NCBI GenBank assembly: GCA_020310875.1
Contig: CM035408.1
Location: 149,040,907 to 149,104,906, forward strand
Direction: 5' to 3'
From: Ceratopteris richardii
Taxonomy: Eukaryota > Streptophyta > Polypodiopsida > Polypodiales > Pteridaceae
DNA: 64,000 nt
Positions 1 to 10,913 of the stretch are shown here, in pieces. Position 1 is the stretch's first letter; each line of letters opens with the position of its first letter. Under the pieces are notes generated by a model. The model was not told the DNA's origin and did not search any database. It saw only the letters and a program-made list of their open reading frames with translations. Made by a program: the position numbers and the translations under genes.

Positions 1-3000
1 ACCCAATCCCTAGAGAAGGGAACTTCAAAAGAAGAGTTGAAACTGGAATTAGCTCCGACAATGGAAGTACAACAGTTGAGAGAAAGGGTTAGAGTGCTAG
101 AAGCAGAGCTTCTAAGGAGAAGTCGAGAATCGGAAAAGGAAGTGAAGAGTAAGACTAAAGTGTCGGAAGCCATTGCAAAAGCTGAACTAAAGAAATTGGG
201 TCCAATCAAAACAGAACAAAACCATGATTTACTGGCCAACCATGCACGCGTGATCGGGGAACACTTTCCAATTACAACGTCATCAAGGAATAAGGAATAT
301 TCGCGAGAAGCTCAGGTGGAAAAATGGGAAGTTTTTCCAGAAAAGTTCTTGAGCGTGGGGTCAGAGCTACCAGATGGAGTACGAGATTGCATTAAATTGG
401 CACTCAAAAATTTCAGCAAGGCCTTTGCATGGTCATACAGTGATCTGAGAGGAATTGATCCCCGAATCTGCCAACATTATATAGATTTGGAGGAAGGCAC
501 CCGACCAATATGTCAACGACTTAGGCGGACAAATCCAGTCTACTCGGAATTGATCAAGCTGGAATTGACTAAGTTATTGGAAGCAGGATTCATATATCCC
601 ATCGCATCTAGCGAATGGGTATCACCAATTGTAGTTGTTCCGAAGAAAAATAAGAAAATTCGTATTTGCATAGATTATCGAAAGTTGAACGAGCGCAAAA
701 AAAAGGACCACTTCCCTTTGCCGTTCACTGATCAAATCTTGGACAGAGTGGCTGGCCATAAATTGTACTCATTTTTGGATGGTTTCAGTGGGTACAACCA
801 GATCCAAATCCATGAAGAAGATCAATCAAAAACTACTTTCATGACAGAATGGGGTACGATGCATATCGTGTGATGCCATTTGGATTATGCAATGCACCAG
901 CCACATTCCAGAGAGCAATGATAGCTGCATATCAAGACTATTTGTAGGATTGGATGGAGATATTCCTCGATGATTTTGCAATCAGGGGCAATGATGAAAA
1001 CATGATGGAGAGGATCGAAGCTATTTTAAGAAGAAGCATTGAAAAAGGCATCGCATTAAATCCTAAAAATGGTACATTTGGAGTACGAAGAGGATTGCTT
1101 TTGGGACATGTTATTTCCGAAAAAGGGATCGCGGTTGACGAGGATAAAGTAGAAAAAATTGGGCAACTTCCACCTCCTCAAAACTTGCGGCAACTCAGAG
1201 GATTCTTGGGGCATGCTAATTATTATCGACGATTTATATTAAATTTTGCATCAATAGCAGCACCACTGACGAACCTTTTGAGGAAAGACCAACAATACCA
1301 ATGGACTGGAGAGTGTCAAGTTGCATTCGAATTGATCAAAAATAAATTGATAAATGCGCCAATTTTACATGTGCACACAGATGCTTCTCATACTGCGGTT
1401 GGAGCAGTGCTATGCCAAGCTGATGAAAAGAAATTGGACCACCCTATTTATTACGCAAGTCGAAACTTGAATAGCACGGAAAGAAACTACACAACTACAA
1501 AAAAGGAATGTCTCTCGATGATCTTTGCGGTAAACAAGTATCGGCATTACTTGATGGGAAAACATTTCACGTTTTATGTGGATCATGAAGCCCTAAAGTA
1601 CATCATCAATAAACCCGAGCTATCAGGGCGATTGATGAGGTGGATGCTACTCCTCCAAGAATTTCAGTTCACAGTGGTAACCAAACCAGGCAAAGCGCAT
1701 ACATTGGCTGATCATTTATCTCGAATTGTTAATGAGGAGCCAATCTCTGGTGTGCCCGACGACGCTCCTGATGGGCATCTATTCCAGGTTGATGCTAAAG
1801 TACCTTGGTATGCCGACTTGGTGAATTTCTTGTGCACCACTAAATATCCGCCAGGAGCAAGCAAGAGAGAGAAGCAAAAATTGTTAGCATTGGCGAAGCA
1901 CCATAGCATCATTGGGGGGCAGCTCTATCGATATTTTGTACATGAAAGCATTTATCGGAGGTGTCTCGAGGAAGAAGAAGCAGCCCTAGTTTTGAGGGCA
2001 TTGCATGATGAACCCTGCGGTGGGCATTTTGCTGGTGAATTGACGGCAAGAAAGATTTTATTGGCTGGGTATTGGTGGCCAACGCTGTTCAAAGACTCTC
2101 ACACATACTATAAGAAATGCGACAAATGCCAAAGAATGGGCAAACCAACATTAGCACATGCTGCTCCTCTTACGCCGGTGCTGGCTCTTAAGCCGTTTGA
2201 GAAATGGGGAATTGATTTTGTGGGGCCTATTGATCCTCCCTCAAGATGTCGGTCTAATAGGTATATTTTGGTCTGCACTGACTATGTTACCAAGTGGGTA
2301 GAGGCCAAAGCTCTGAAGACTGACCGAGCTGTTGATATGGCCAAATTTTTGTATGAACAAATTATCACTCGATTCGGATGCCCACTGGAGATAGTGAGTG
2401 ATAGAGGAACACATTTTGTCAATGAATTGATCAAGGAGTTAATGGAATTATATAAGATCAAACATAGAAAAAACACTCCATATTACCCGAGGGCAAATGG
2501 ACAAGTGGAGGTCACCAACAAGGTTCTTGAACAGATTCTGACGAAGACAGTAGCTGTGCATAGGCGAGACTGGGATGAGAGACTTTTGGAAGCTTTGTGG
2601 GCGTATAGAACATCCTACCGAGTGACGACTAAGAGCACTCCCTTCTCCCTAGTATATGGCGAGGAAGCCATCTTTCCCATCGAAAAAGAAGTGCCGACAT
2701 TAAGAGTGGCCATCGAGGCTAGGCTGGGAGAGGAAGAGTCATTGAAGGAGAGGTACATACAATTCGTCAAGCTAGAAGAAAAGAGACTCATTGCACAACA
2801 AAGTCTGGAAGCTATTCAGAGAAGACGTAAGGAGAGGCACGACAAGAATCTCAAGACCTATGCGATTCAAGAAGGGGATTTGGTGCTAGTCTATGATAGT
2901 AAATATTATAAATTCCCGGGAAAGTTACAAACAAGATGGGCAGGACCATTTAAGGTGGTGGAATTCAACTCCAATGGCTCCATGCAAATTCAAGATTTAA

Positions 3001-3059
3001 GAGAAGAATGTGCTCCCGTGAAGGTTAACGCGCTTCCAGTTAAACTATATTTCAAGTAG
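1..3059 (+). pseudogene. Ty3/gypsy pol (RT-RNase H-integrase), G1, 5' end outside window
   Basis: Pol remnant of an Athila/Tat-like gypsy element. The frame is already open at base 1 and begins with a predicted coiled coil, then the reverse transcriptase (VVVPKKNKKIRICIDYRKLN block; FLDDF catalytic motif at about 963-980), RNase H (HTDAS and ADHLSR blocks, about 1370-1730), the integrase H-H-C-C finger (about 2010-2140) and the DDE core. Counting from the methionine at 954, the integrase residues are D421, D483 and E519, a D-X61-D-X35-E spacing, all intact. Two lesions break the frame: a one-base frameshift near 853-860, in the block before MPFGLCNAP, and a TAG at 945-947. The 701-codon part from 954 is otherwise open, so decay is modest. 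The element could only be active if complemented. Superfamily assignment is firm; lineage is inferred from RT wording. Confidence 0.93.
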
Positions 3060-3131
3060 CATTAGGACGGGAGAAGCCAGACGAGATCCAAGCAGAAGGA
3101 CGTAGTAGACTCCTTGTACATAGATGTATAG

Positions 3132-3256
<125 letters not shown>

Positions 3257-3374
3257 CGCATATGTAAGCTATGATTTGTGTGTCATAAATATTCTTCCTT
3301 GCTAGCTCAAGAATTTTGGACTTCTAATTATTTTTTGTGTATTGCGCAGAGACTGTTAGGAGCTAGGTAACAAA

Positions 3375-3725
3375 ATGTCAGATCAAATCACTCAACTCTA
3401 TTTGTACGAGCTAAGGATATATTTCTCGGACCAAACATTCACCCGCATGGACATAGATGTCGACGACTTTGAGACGGAATATGATGTGGAGGAAGCGCAC
3501 TGGCTGGTATGCTTCATAAACCAGGGTTTGGATGTTATGTTTTATATTGAGTGTTTTGAGGAATACCTGACCCGACATGTAGGATGGGCGGGGGATCGAT
3601 ATTACTATTTCGACCCTTCGAGGGAAATGCCTAACGAAGAAAACGATATCACTTGGGCTTGGGCAGATGTGTTGACGATAGGAAGTGATGACGGAGCTCC
3701 TGAAGTTGAGCCTGACTCGCCCTAG
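3375..3725 (+). CDS. small acidic orphan ORF downstream of gypsy pol
   Basis: Open frame of 116 codons starting ATG at 3375, 316 bp after the pol stop and past the (TA)n tract. The product is acidic and rich in Asp, Glu, Tyr and Trp, with no signal peptide, membrane segment or zinc motif that I can see. It contains the stretches FETEYDVEEAHWLV and YYYFDPSREMP. It lies on the pol strand between pol and a candidate polypurine tract near 4458, which is where plant gypsy elements carry env-like or other accessory ORFs. I do not recognise a family. It may be a real accessory protein of this element, a truncated one, or a chance frame; the biased composition and ordered position favour the first two. 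Confidence 0.4.
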   Translation: MSDQITQLYLYELRIYFSDQTFTRMDIDVDDFETEYDVEEAHWLVCFINQGLDVMFYIECFEEYLTRHVGWAGDRYYYFDPSREMPNEENDITWAWADVLTIGSDDGAPEVEPDSP

Positions 3726-4087
3726 GGAAGTCGTCGGGATGCGAGTACGATGAGAGGCTACATGAGACATCCCGGAGACCCACATTCTAGATCTTCTAAG
3801 GATAGGTACAGGAGGGACTAAGGCATAGCTGGTTGTAGTTACCTAGTGAAAAGTCAAATCAATGAATACATATGTAGTGTCTGTAATTGAGAGAATGGAG
3901 TGAAGAGGTGGTTGATCTGTCAAAGGCTAGAGTGTATATGTTTGCATGCATGTGTGGGAAAAGCGGAGAAAATCCCTTTCTTCCTCTCCCTAATGCTCAG
4001 GACTTGGGTAAATTAATTCACTATGAAAAAAAAAGAAGAAAAAGAAAAGAAAAGAAAAAATTGTGTTGCTGTGATCGTACCCATGCG
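3726..4087. other. no gene seen; probable gypsy 3' untranslated region
   Basis: Non-coding stretch with an A-rich run (about 4025-4060). Nothing recognisable apart from its position between the accessory ORF and the hairpin repeats. Confidence 0.5.
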
Positions 4088-4405
4088 CTATGGTGGGCTA
4101 GTAGGTGGGTGGATTTATCCTAGCCGGGTGGTTAGGACCACGAGCCGCAGCTAGTTTCGCCATAGGCTTGGGATGTATATGTTTATGTCTTAGCTACGCG
4201 CCATAACGGGTCGGTAGGTAGGTGGAGCCATCGTGGCTGGGCGTCATGACCACGAGCCGTACCCAGCTTCGTTATGGGCTAGCTGATATATGTTATGTGT
4301 CATCATTGTGTGTTTGTGGGTTGTGCGCTGCATTGCATTGGTAGATGGGTGGAATCAACCTGATCGGGTGGTCAGGTCTACGAATCGCATCCAATGTCAA
4401 CGTAG
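4088..4405 (+). repeat. three tandem hairpin-bounded repeat units
   Basis: Three diverged copies at 4088-4165, 4201-4277 and 4328-4405 (78, 77 and 78 nt; starts 113 and 127 bp apart). Each is closed by a complementary arm pair: CTATGGT/GCCATAG, CCATAACG/CGTTATGG, and CTGCATT/AACGTAG (one G-T wobble, one mismatch). The arm sequences differ between units while pairing is largely kept. Units 1 and 2 share the internal stretch ACCACGAGCCG and have a further inner pairing (CTAGC/GCTAG; GCTGGG/CCCAGC). The array lies on the gypsy sense strand, just before a purine-rich tract. Confidence 0.7.
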
Positions 4406-4457
4406 GCCAACGTGTGATATAAATAAAATCTACCTATGAAGTTATTCCCCACTCCTG

Positions 4458-4482
4458 AGGGGGAGAGAGAGAGAGGAGAGGG
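4458..4482 (+). other. candidate polypurine tract of gypsy G1
   Basis: Purine-only run GAGGGGGAGAGAGAGAGAGG and onward, where plus-strand priming would be expected downstream of pol. A 3' LTR could begin at the TG near 4486, but no second copy is in the window to confirm it. Confidence 0.45.
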
Positions 4483-4485
4483 CGA

Positions 4486-5302
4486 TGATCGCCTGGAAGG
4501 GAACGTTATTTGCTTGTGTGATTGGTATGCGATGGCTTATGACATATCAACTCACTTTGAATCAACATTCTTGAAGGCACGGAGACTCTATATGTACTTA
4601 TGGATGAGGCTTTAGCGAGATAATGCAACGGGGTTGCTTTATAACTTGTGTGCTTTATCCGAGGGTTTTCCAATGTGTGGGGCACTCTCGGGTTTTTATG
4701 TAGGTCTTGATTTGTACTCGAGTCTCGATGGCTTCTGTAGGACGACGATGGGGATTCTTCGGGAATGTCTAGACATGGAATAATTGTACATAGCAAATGG
4801 TAGGTGCAATAATGGGGTATGCATTTTGGGTATGTTGCATCTCCTATTGAATTCATTTCAGTTGTTGTTGTTTATTTCAGTAATTCTGTTTCTGTTTTTT
4901 CGCAATGATAGTTGCATGTGTAAAACATGGAAAGGTATGCATGTATTGTTTTGGTTGAGAGTATTATCAAAATGGAATGCATGAGCAATTTGATGCATGT
5001 TGAAAATGGAGTTGCAAATATGTGCATGTTCTTGGATCATTTTGGAAGTGAATGATTTGTATGTATTCATGAGTGATTTTTTTAGCACTAATAGCTTCAA
5101 TGAGTGCAGGTCCACTTGGAATGATGGCTCGATGAAAAGGTATGCGAACCAATTGTAAATTGACATGTTCATGGTTGTTTGGATTTTATTGCAGCAAGAA
5201 TGGCTCGTCGAGGACGACTTCGTAAGTAGAAGAGGGGAGTATGTTAGCTCAAGAAATGGTTGGTTTTTATGCACTAATGTGTTGCTATTTGAGAGGAGAA
5301 GA
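4486..5302. other. unresolved sequence, possibly LTR
   Basis: No domain recognised on either strand. If the preceding purine tract is a true polypurine tract, some of this is the 3' LTR of gypsy G1. Confidence 0.3.
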
Positions 5303-5422
5303 TGTTTGATTGCAGGTTATGGAGAATATGAGCATGTTCAAGATGCAACTACTTGTGTTAAGCTGATGCAGTTTGAAGAAATCCATCCAGATCCCAACAG
5401 TTTTGTTCATATCTTGAAGTGC
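5303..5422 (+). pseudogene. pentatricopeptide repeat (PPR) gene fragment
   Basis: About 40 codons read as one PPR unit plus the start of the next: LIAGYGEYEH, then a helix-like KLMQFEEIHPDP, then NSFVHILKC, followed by TAATAG. Plant organellar PPR proteins have this pattern (LIAGYA..G..EEAL..F..MQ.EGI.PD..TFV.ILKAC). It is the only host-gene-like sequence I can support in the window. Flanking sequence in the same frame does not give further clear units, so this is a short decayed copy, perhaps carried by a transposon or left by one. The match is by eye over a short span. Confidence 0.5.
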
Positions 5423-5425
5423 TAA

Positions 5426-7440
5426 TAGTATACACAGATTTACGACAAGTTTTGGAAACATGGAAATGCTCAAAGTTTACATTTTGTGATGATATTGTTG
5501 TTGCAGAGATTTTATGGATAAGTACTCAAATCGATTATGATTTAACAAGAGCAATTGGTTTAAAAGATGATCAGTTTCTAAATCTATTTCCTTATGAAGC
5601 ATCACCTCACTAAGGCTATCGAACAGGTTCATGGTGCTCCCTACGGGTTTTAAGCTACATATGACATGGAGGCTAAAATGTCAGCTTTTCTTGGAGATTA
5701 TTATGAAAGGAATACAATATGGAAGCCTCGATGCTAAGGAGTACAACATGGACTTCTTCAACCTTTTGCCGTGGGAAGCTTCTACCATTTTTTGAGCAGA
5801 CAAATTTTTTCACCGGAGCAATTGCAAGTCTGACGAAAGGGGAGGGAGTTGTTTTTTTTGGACTATCTTCTTCTGAGTGGCAGGGGTGCAACTTTATCTC
5901 CTACCACACGATATACAAAAACAAAAGAAAAAGGGCTGCTGTCGACGGGAGGAAAAGGGTTTTTTTTCTCGTGCTGATATCAGGAAAGTCCAGAGGAGAA
6001 GGAGGGTATCGTGGCAACCTTTTGGAGGAGACGTGCTGGGCACAAAAGGGGGATATGAGCGGAGATTCCTCTCGTTGCTGGGGGCTCATCCGAGTGTCAA
6101 GTTTATGGTTGATTGGCAGACGCAAGGACTGTGGAGGAAGAGAGCATAGCTGACGAGACCAAAATAGCTTGACGTGGATGACACATCATGGAGGAGACGA
6201 TGAAGAATGGAATCCATGTACTAAGAACGAAGAGAAGATGAGAGACGACAGCCTTCAGCAGAGGACTCTTAACTTCTACTATAAGACATTTTCTGTTCGA
6301 GAGGAACAAAGAGGTCAATGCGCAACGGCCTCGTAATACCCATGATAAGTTTCTTTTGGAATCCTTTCTATCATACACTAGAATCACCAAAATTATGTCT
6401 GTGTTGTTGCGTTTAGGGGAGGTAAATCGGTCTGAGCACCATTATAGTGAGTTATTCACTTTTTCTGCGCACTGTTATCATATGCGTTAGTTGCATCAGG
6501 ACGATGGTGGCTCAAATAATCCTGGACTATATTGAGGTTTTTGCTCTATTTTCTAAGACATCGCTGAGGTGTCGGTTGCTCATCAAGATTCTGGTGTGTT
6601 CTTATGGTTTTTTTTATGTTGATCCACAACTCAACGTTCATGTTCAGTTGGCTAACCTTTTCAACAGAGATCCGTTCTGGCTGTACTGGATCATTCTTTA
6701 ATTAGCTCTCATCCCACGCATTTGTCCAACTGTACTAGTCTTTTGCGTTATATATCACGTTGCAATCGGTTGTATGGTTGTTGAGTAGTACGGTTCATTG
6801 TTGATGAAGCTGTAACACCTTGCCATGTCTAGGCTAGAGGTTTTTTGGATATTATAGCAACCATATCAAGTCATGGCGCAAGGAAGTTCGTGTGTTGTTC
6901 ATTAATCCTTTAAAGGTCTTAATGTACAAAGATGCTATGTATATTAAAAAAATTCCGACGAGGTTCAGTGAATGGGACTATGCTTATGGTCGATAGAGGA
7001 TTACCAGATAAATACTTTATTTTAACATCTGATCACACTGTCCTGAGCATATGCATGTGAGACCACGTGAGGAAACAAGAGAAAGAAGGAGGGAAGGTAT
7101 TTGAGTTTAACCGTTTAAATGTGTCCGTGTCTACTGTTGGTTTGTCTTCTCTTTAACCTTTTGTCATGGCCTCCCAGGGGACCATTCCACACTAAACATA
7201 TGTTTTGAACGTGGCTTAAGCTGACCCTTTGTCCATACATTTGGTTCTCTCTCAAAGAACGCAATTTCATGATACTAGGGAGAATTCAGCTGTATGCACA
7301 AGCGTGTGAGATGTTGTATTTGAGGCTCCGGTACTGAACAGAAGGTTGTCATGTGTCTACCTTTGTACGTGAAAAAATGCACCTAGGGAGTGAGGATTGA
7401 AGTGTGGTGAAAGGTAAGGTGATTGGGGGCTTGGGTATAT
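5426..7440. other. no gene recognised
   Basis: Several frames of 80-140 codons are open here (for example 5719-6153 +), but none has a recognisable domain. One short stretch at about 5740-5905 resembles 43,768-43,974 (see findings). Confidence 0.4.
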
Positions 7441-8010
7441 GGGTGTGCAGCTACAGGAGCGAGTGTGTGAGAGAGAGAACAAGAGGGAAACATCAGAGGA
7501 TGTGTGTGTGGTTGTATGCACGAGAAAGTGTGCTTGTGTAGATGGATGTGTGGTTAGGCATGTGCAAGTGTGTTAGTGTGTATGTGGTTCTAGTTAGATG
7601 TTTTCGTACGCGTGTGAGAGTGAACAAAGAGAGCGAATTGAAAGGGAGGAAGAGAATGGGAAAGAGAGTGTGAAAGTGGGATAGGAAGGGTGTGAGAGTG
7701 AGCACACTCGAATGCTGGAGTGGAAAAGGAGGGGTAGCGAGGAGAAGATGAAATGAGAAAGAGTGTGTAAGCGAGGGAGCACGAGTGGATTGCATGAGAG
7801 TGAAGGAAACAAAATGGGAGGATAAAGCAAACGAAAGTGAGAGTGGAAGGGAGAAAGAGAGAAAAGGTGCGAGAAGATTTGTGCAAGTGAGTGGGTGAAT
7901 AGAAGAGAGAAGGGTGAGGAAAAGAGGGCTAAAGAAGGCTAGTGAAAGAGAGGGCAAGAAAGAGGGGGCAGGTGACAAAGAGAAATTAGGAAGTGCGAGT
8001 GAGAAGGGGG
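7440..8010 (+). repeat. GA/GT-rich low-complexity tract
   Basis: About 570 bp of purine-rich sequence built from GTGAGAGAG, GAAAGAG and AAGAGAG words with strong strand asymmetry. It leaves long Ser/Phe/Leu-rich frames open on the minus strand that are composition artefacts. Confidence 0.85.
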
Positions 8011-8141
8011 GGATTGTAAAAAGTGACCAATGGATTTGGATAGCCAATTGTGCATGTGTTTTCCTGCCTCCTCCACAGATACCTATGAGTGAAATTATGG
8101 ATTTAGGGTGATAAAAGCTAACCTAGTCTAAGTAAGTTTGG

Positions 8142-8327
8142 GGCAAAATATCATTGAGCGTATGCACTTTCCCTCGGACTAGGAGTGCAAACATTTTGGT
8201 GTGTTTGCCGGGAATCCCAAAGTGGATAGACTTGAGGATAGTTGTGAAAAAAAGTGACATAGTGTAAGAAAATTAGGCAAAATATCATTGAGCGTAGGCA
8301 CTTTCCCTTGGACTAAGAGTGCCAAAC
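8142..8327 (+). repeat. 51-bp direct repeat, two copies
   Basis: 8142-8192 and 8276-8327 are near-identical: GGCAAAATATCATTGAGCG, then GCACTTTCCCT, GGACTA and GAGTGC. They are offset by 134 bp. Function unknown. Confidence 0.85.
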
Positions 8328-9570
8328 ACACTTGTACAATACACGGAAGCAATATACATACACTTTTGGCGATCATATCTTGCTCCTTCATTTGTTTGCA
8401 TCATCTTCTTCAATAATAGTGAACTTGCAAAGGCTTTTTCTCTCTCCACAAAGCTCCAAATCAAATGTATTAGCAGTCACTGGAAAGCTACTAGTATCCA
8501 ATTTATGTTTACAAATTTTCAAAGCATTTAGTTTAGTAGAGAAGAAATCATATTTTTTTTTGTCTTGGGGTCTATCTTTTTATAGCTCTAAAAAATAGGA
8601 GGTACCAGTGTTGAGTGTCAAGTTCATTCCTAAAGAATATTTTTCTTATTACTTGTAGTATTGTGCATTTTTTCCACTAAATCCTATGTGTATCATCCAT
8701 CTAAAATTATTTTTTCCAATTGTAATCATGCTAGCTACTTTGATCATTTTAAGTTGATTGTTTTATCCAAAGAAAGCAAGTTTTTTGAGCTAGTCAATGC
8801 ACAAACCTATATGTTTTGTATCGACTCTTGCTCCTTGATGCTACAAATTACATAGTGGATTTTATTGCATTTATCACATGCCTATAAGGTTTATTTGAGT
8901 CTTCATAAGCTCAAGGGCTAGTCCTTTGCTGGTTGGCTAGACGGAACGTTGTCACTTTGCAAATCACTTTTCTACCTCCTACAGGCTTCTCCAAGTTCTT
9001 TCATGTATTAAATCCAAGGAGGAACCAAAAAGCAGAAAAACAAAATGAGGTGTGGTGTAGTTAGAGATTTTGGATGGTCATGCTCTCCCACTAGTCTGCA
9101 TCTCAAGGCTCAAGGACAACCATCAATAACTAAGAGTCTAAGGAGCACTTGAAACTGCAAAATCTATCCAGGTTGTACATATCACCTTTTTTTTTGCTCA
9201 GTTTCTTAGTTTCATCAATTTTCATGTGTTTTTTCTTTACATTTTTCATGTAATTTGGAGGCCATTTTGTTGGGTAGTTTATGAGAACCTTTTTGGAAAA
9301 TTTGAGGTTCTTTTTTGGAATGTTTTTAATTATTTTCATTTTTAAGAGGCTCTTTTTCATCTTGAAAAATAATGAAAAAAGGAAGCTCTATGAGATCTTC
9401 TATGAGTCAGGTTGTCTAGGAGAAGTAATACTTTTTTGAGATTTGTTTTAATCTTTTTAGATTTTTTGACATTTTTTTGGATTTTTTCTCATTTTTCCCA
9501 CACAAAAGAAAGCCCCCTAACTCTTTTGTTATTATAAGCAAAAAAAATATTTGCCTCTTCTCTCTCTTTC
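8328..9570. other. no gene recognised, A/T-rich
   Basis: T-rich runs at about 8545-8560 and 9185-9365. Short stretches near 8600-8900 faintly recall copia gag/protease wording, but too weakly to call. Confidence 0.4.
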
Positions 9571-9605
<35 letters not shown>

Positions 9606-9619
9606 TTGTGTGTGTGTGT
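9571..9619. repeat. compound microsatellite (TCTG)n-(TC)n-(TG)n
   Basis: TCTG repeats (9571-9588), TC repeats (9587-9605) and TG repeats (9607-9619) join into the C-rich tract. Confidence 0.95.
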
Positions 9620-10020
9620 CCCCCTCCCTCCCCTCCCATCCAACCACATGCCCAACCCTGTCCACCTCCATCCAACCCCCCCATGTTCCCCCACCCACAC
9701 TCCCCCATCCACCCACTCACACCCCCCCCCAAACTGACCCACCCACACTCCCCCATCCACCCACTCACACCCCCCCCCAAACTGACCCACCCACACCCTC
9801 CACCCATGCACCCATACCCCCAACCCCACACCCCCCCACCCACCCCTCCCCCCCCCCCTCGCCCACCACACCCCCACCCACCCACAGCCCCCACCCACCC
9901 ACACCCCTCGACCCACCCACCCACAATCCCCCGCCCAACCACAAACCTCCATCACTCCACACACATACACATATATTTTGCATGTATATCCCCCCCATGC
10001 CACACACACACACCCACCAT
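9620..10020. repeat. C-rich tract with 48-bp minisatellite
   Basis: About 400 bp dominated by C and A, with runs of 7-10 C and almost no G on the plus strand. A 48-bp unit is repeated at 9691-9738 and 9739-9786, with a partial third copy. The minus strand therefore carries dense G-runs. Long Pro/His/Thr-rich frames (plus) and Gly/Val/Trp-rich frames (minus) are artefacts. Confidence 0.95.
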
Positions 10021-10908
10021 AGGATAAACAATTATCCTATGGTGTGGTGTATAATTTTTTTTAAGTTTTCTCTACAAGAAACCTCCCTAACTAGTTCACT
10101 CAATCCTACCTCTTCATCTATTTCACTTCTCTAGTATCCAGTGGTTGCTATTCTTTTGTTGGGTTGTTTAGTTGTTGTGTTCACGGTTTTACCCATTCTT
10201 GTGTGGTGGTGGGACATTATTGCTCCTAGTTTGGCTCTTTGCTCCCCGAGATGGAGAACCCATTAGGTGTTGGGCAATTGTTGACGTGGTCAAAGCTCCA
10301 AGTGATGAATCGACAAAGTGGTGCACACATGGCGCACAAGTGGCCAAAGACATGGGTGCACACGTAGTGCAAAAATGGTTTGCTCACAATGTTTTTTAGG
10401 GAAAATTGAATGTACATTGCAAAATGGCATTTTTTTAAGGGTTTTAAGGGCTTTTTAAGTGTTTTGGAAGGTTTAATTGAACCCTCCCTTATGCACATAT
10501 TTTGGAGAAATTAAGGTCAAAGTGAAAAGGAGATGAAGTGAAGCCATAAGCAAGAGTTATCTCTAGCCCCCCATTTAAAATTTTTGGTTCTCTTAAGGTC
10601 ACTACATGGAAAAATAGGCAATCATTGGCCTTTCCCAAAAAGTGGTTCTTGGAACATCAAAGGGAGGACCAAGATACACTAGCAGTTAGAATCAATGTAC
10701 ATAAGTGAATCGACACACATCAAGGAGGGCATTCTTGGGCTAAGAGGTTAGAATAAGCAACAAAGAGCATATTCTACACTAGAGAGCAAGAGAAGAGCAA
10801 GAGATACCTTGAACCAGTGCGAGCCAGAGAAGCAAAGGAGAGAAAAGTGTGCAAAGAAGGTGACTAAGTGTGCAGAGAGAGAGAGAGTCTGTGTGCAGAG
10901 AGCCATTG
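10021..10908. other. no gene recognised
   Basis: Unresolved sequence between the C-rich tract and copia element 1. It contains no frame with a recognisable domain. Confidence 0.4.
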
Positions 10909-10913
10909 AGGAA
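10909..10913. repeat. target-site duplication, left copy (copia 1)
   Basis: AGGAA, matched by AGGAA at 16,827-16,831 immediately outside the other LTR. Confidence 0.93.

Noticed and set aside
4088..4405. tRNA genes
   Set aside because: The units have tRNA-like length and a 7-bp closing stem, but no consistent D, anticodon or T arm and no B-box match; unit 3 fails the T-arm pairing altogether.
7493..8047. Long minus-strand frames (184, 98 and 78 codons) rich in Ser, Leu, Phe and His
   Set aside because: They are the complement of a GA/GT-rich low-complexity tract; composition alone keeps them open in several frames at once.
8340..8900. Decayed copia gag/protease on either strand
   Set aside because: Only isolated words (a Cys-x-x-Cys pair, an IDS triplet) match; not enough for a call.
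9416..10134. Long Pro/His-rich (plus) and Gly/Trp/Val-rich (minus) frames
   Set aside because: All arise from the C-rich repeat; they overlap in several frames and carry no domain.
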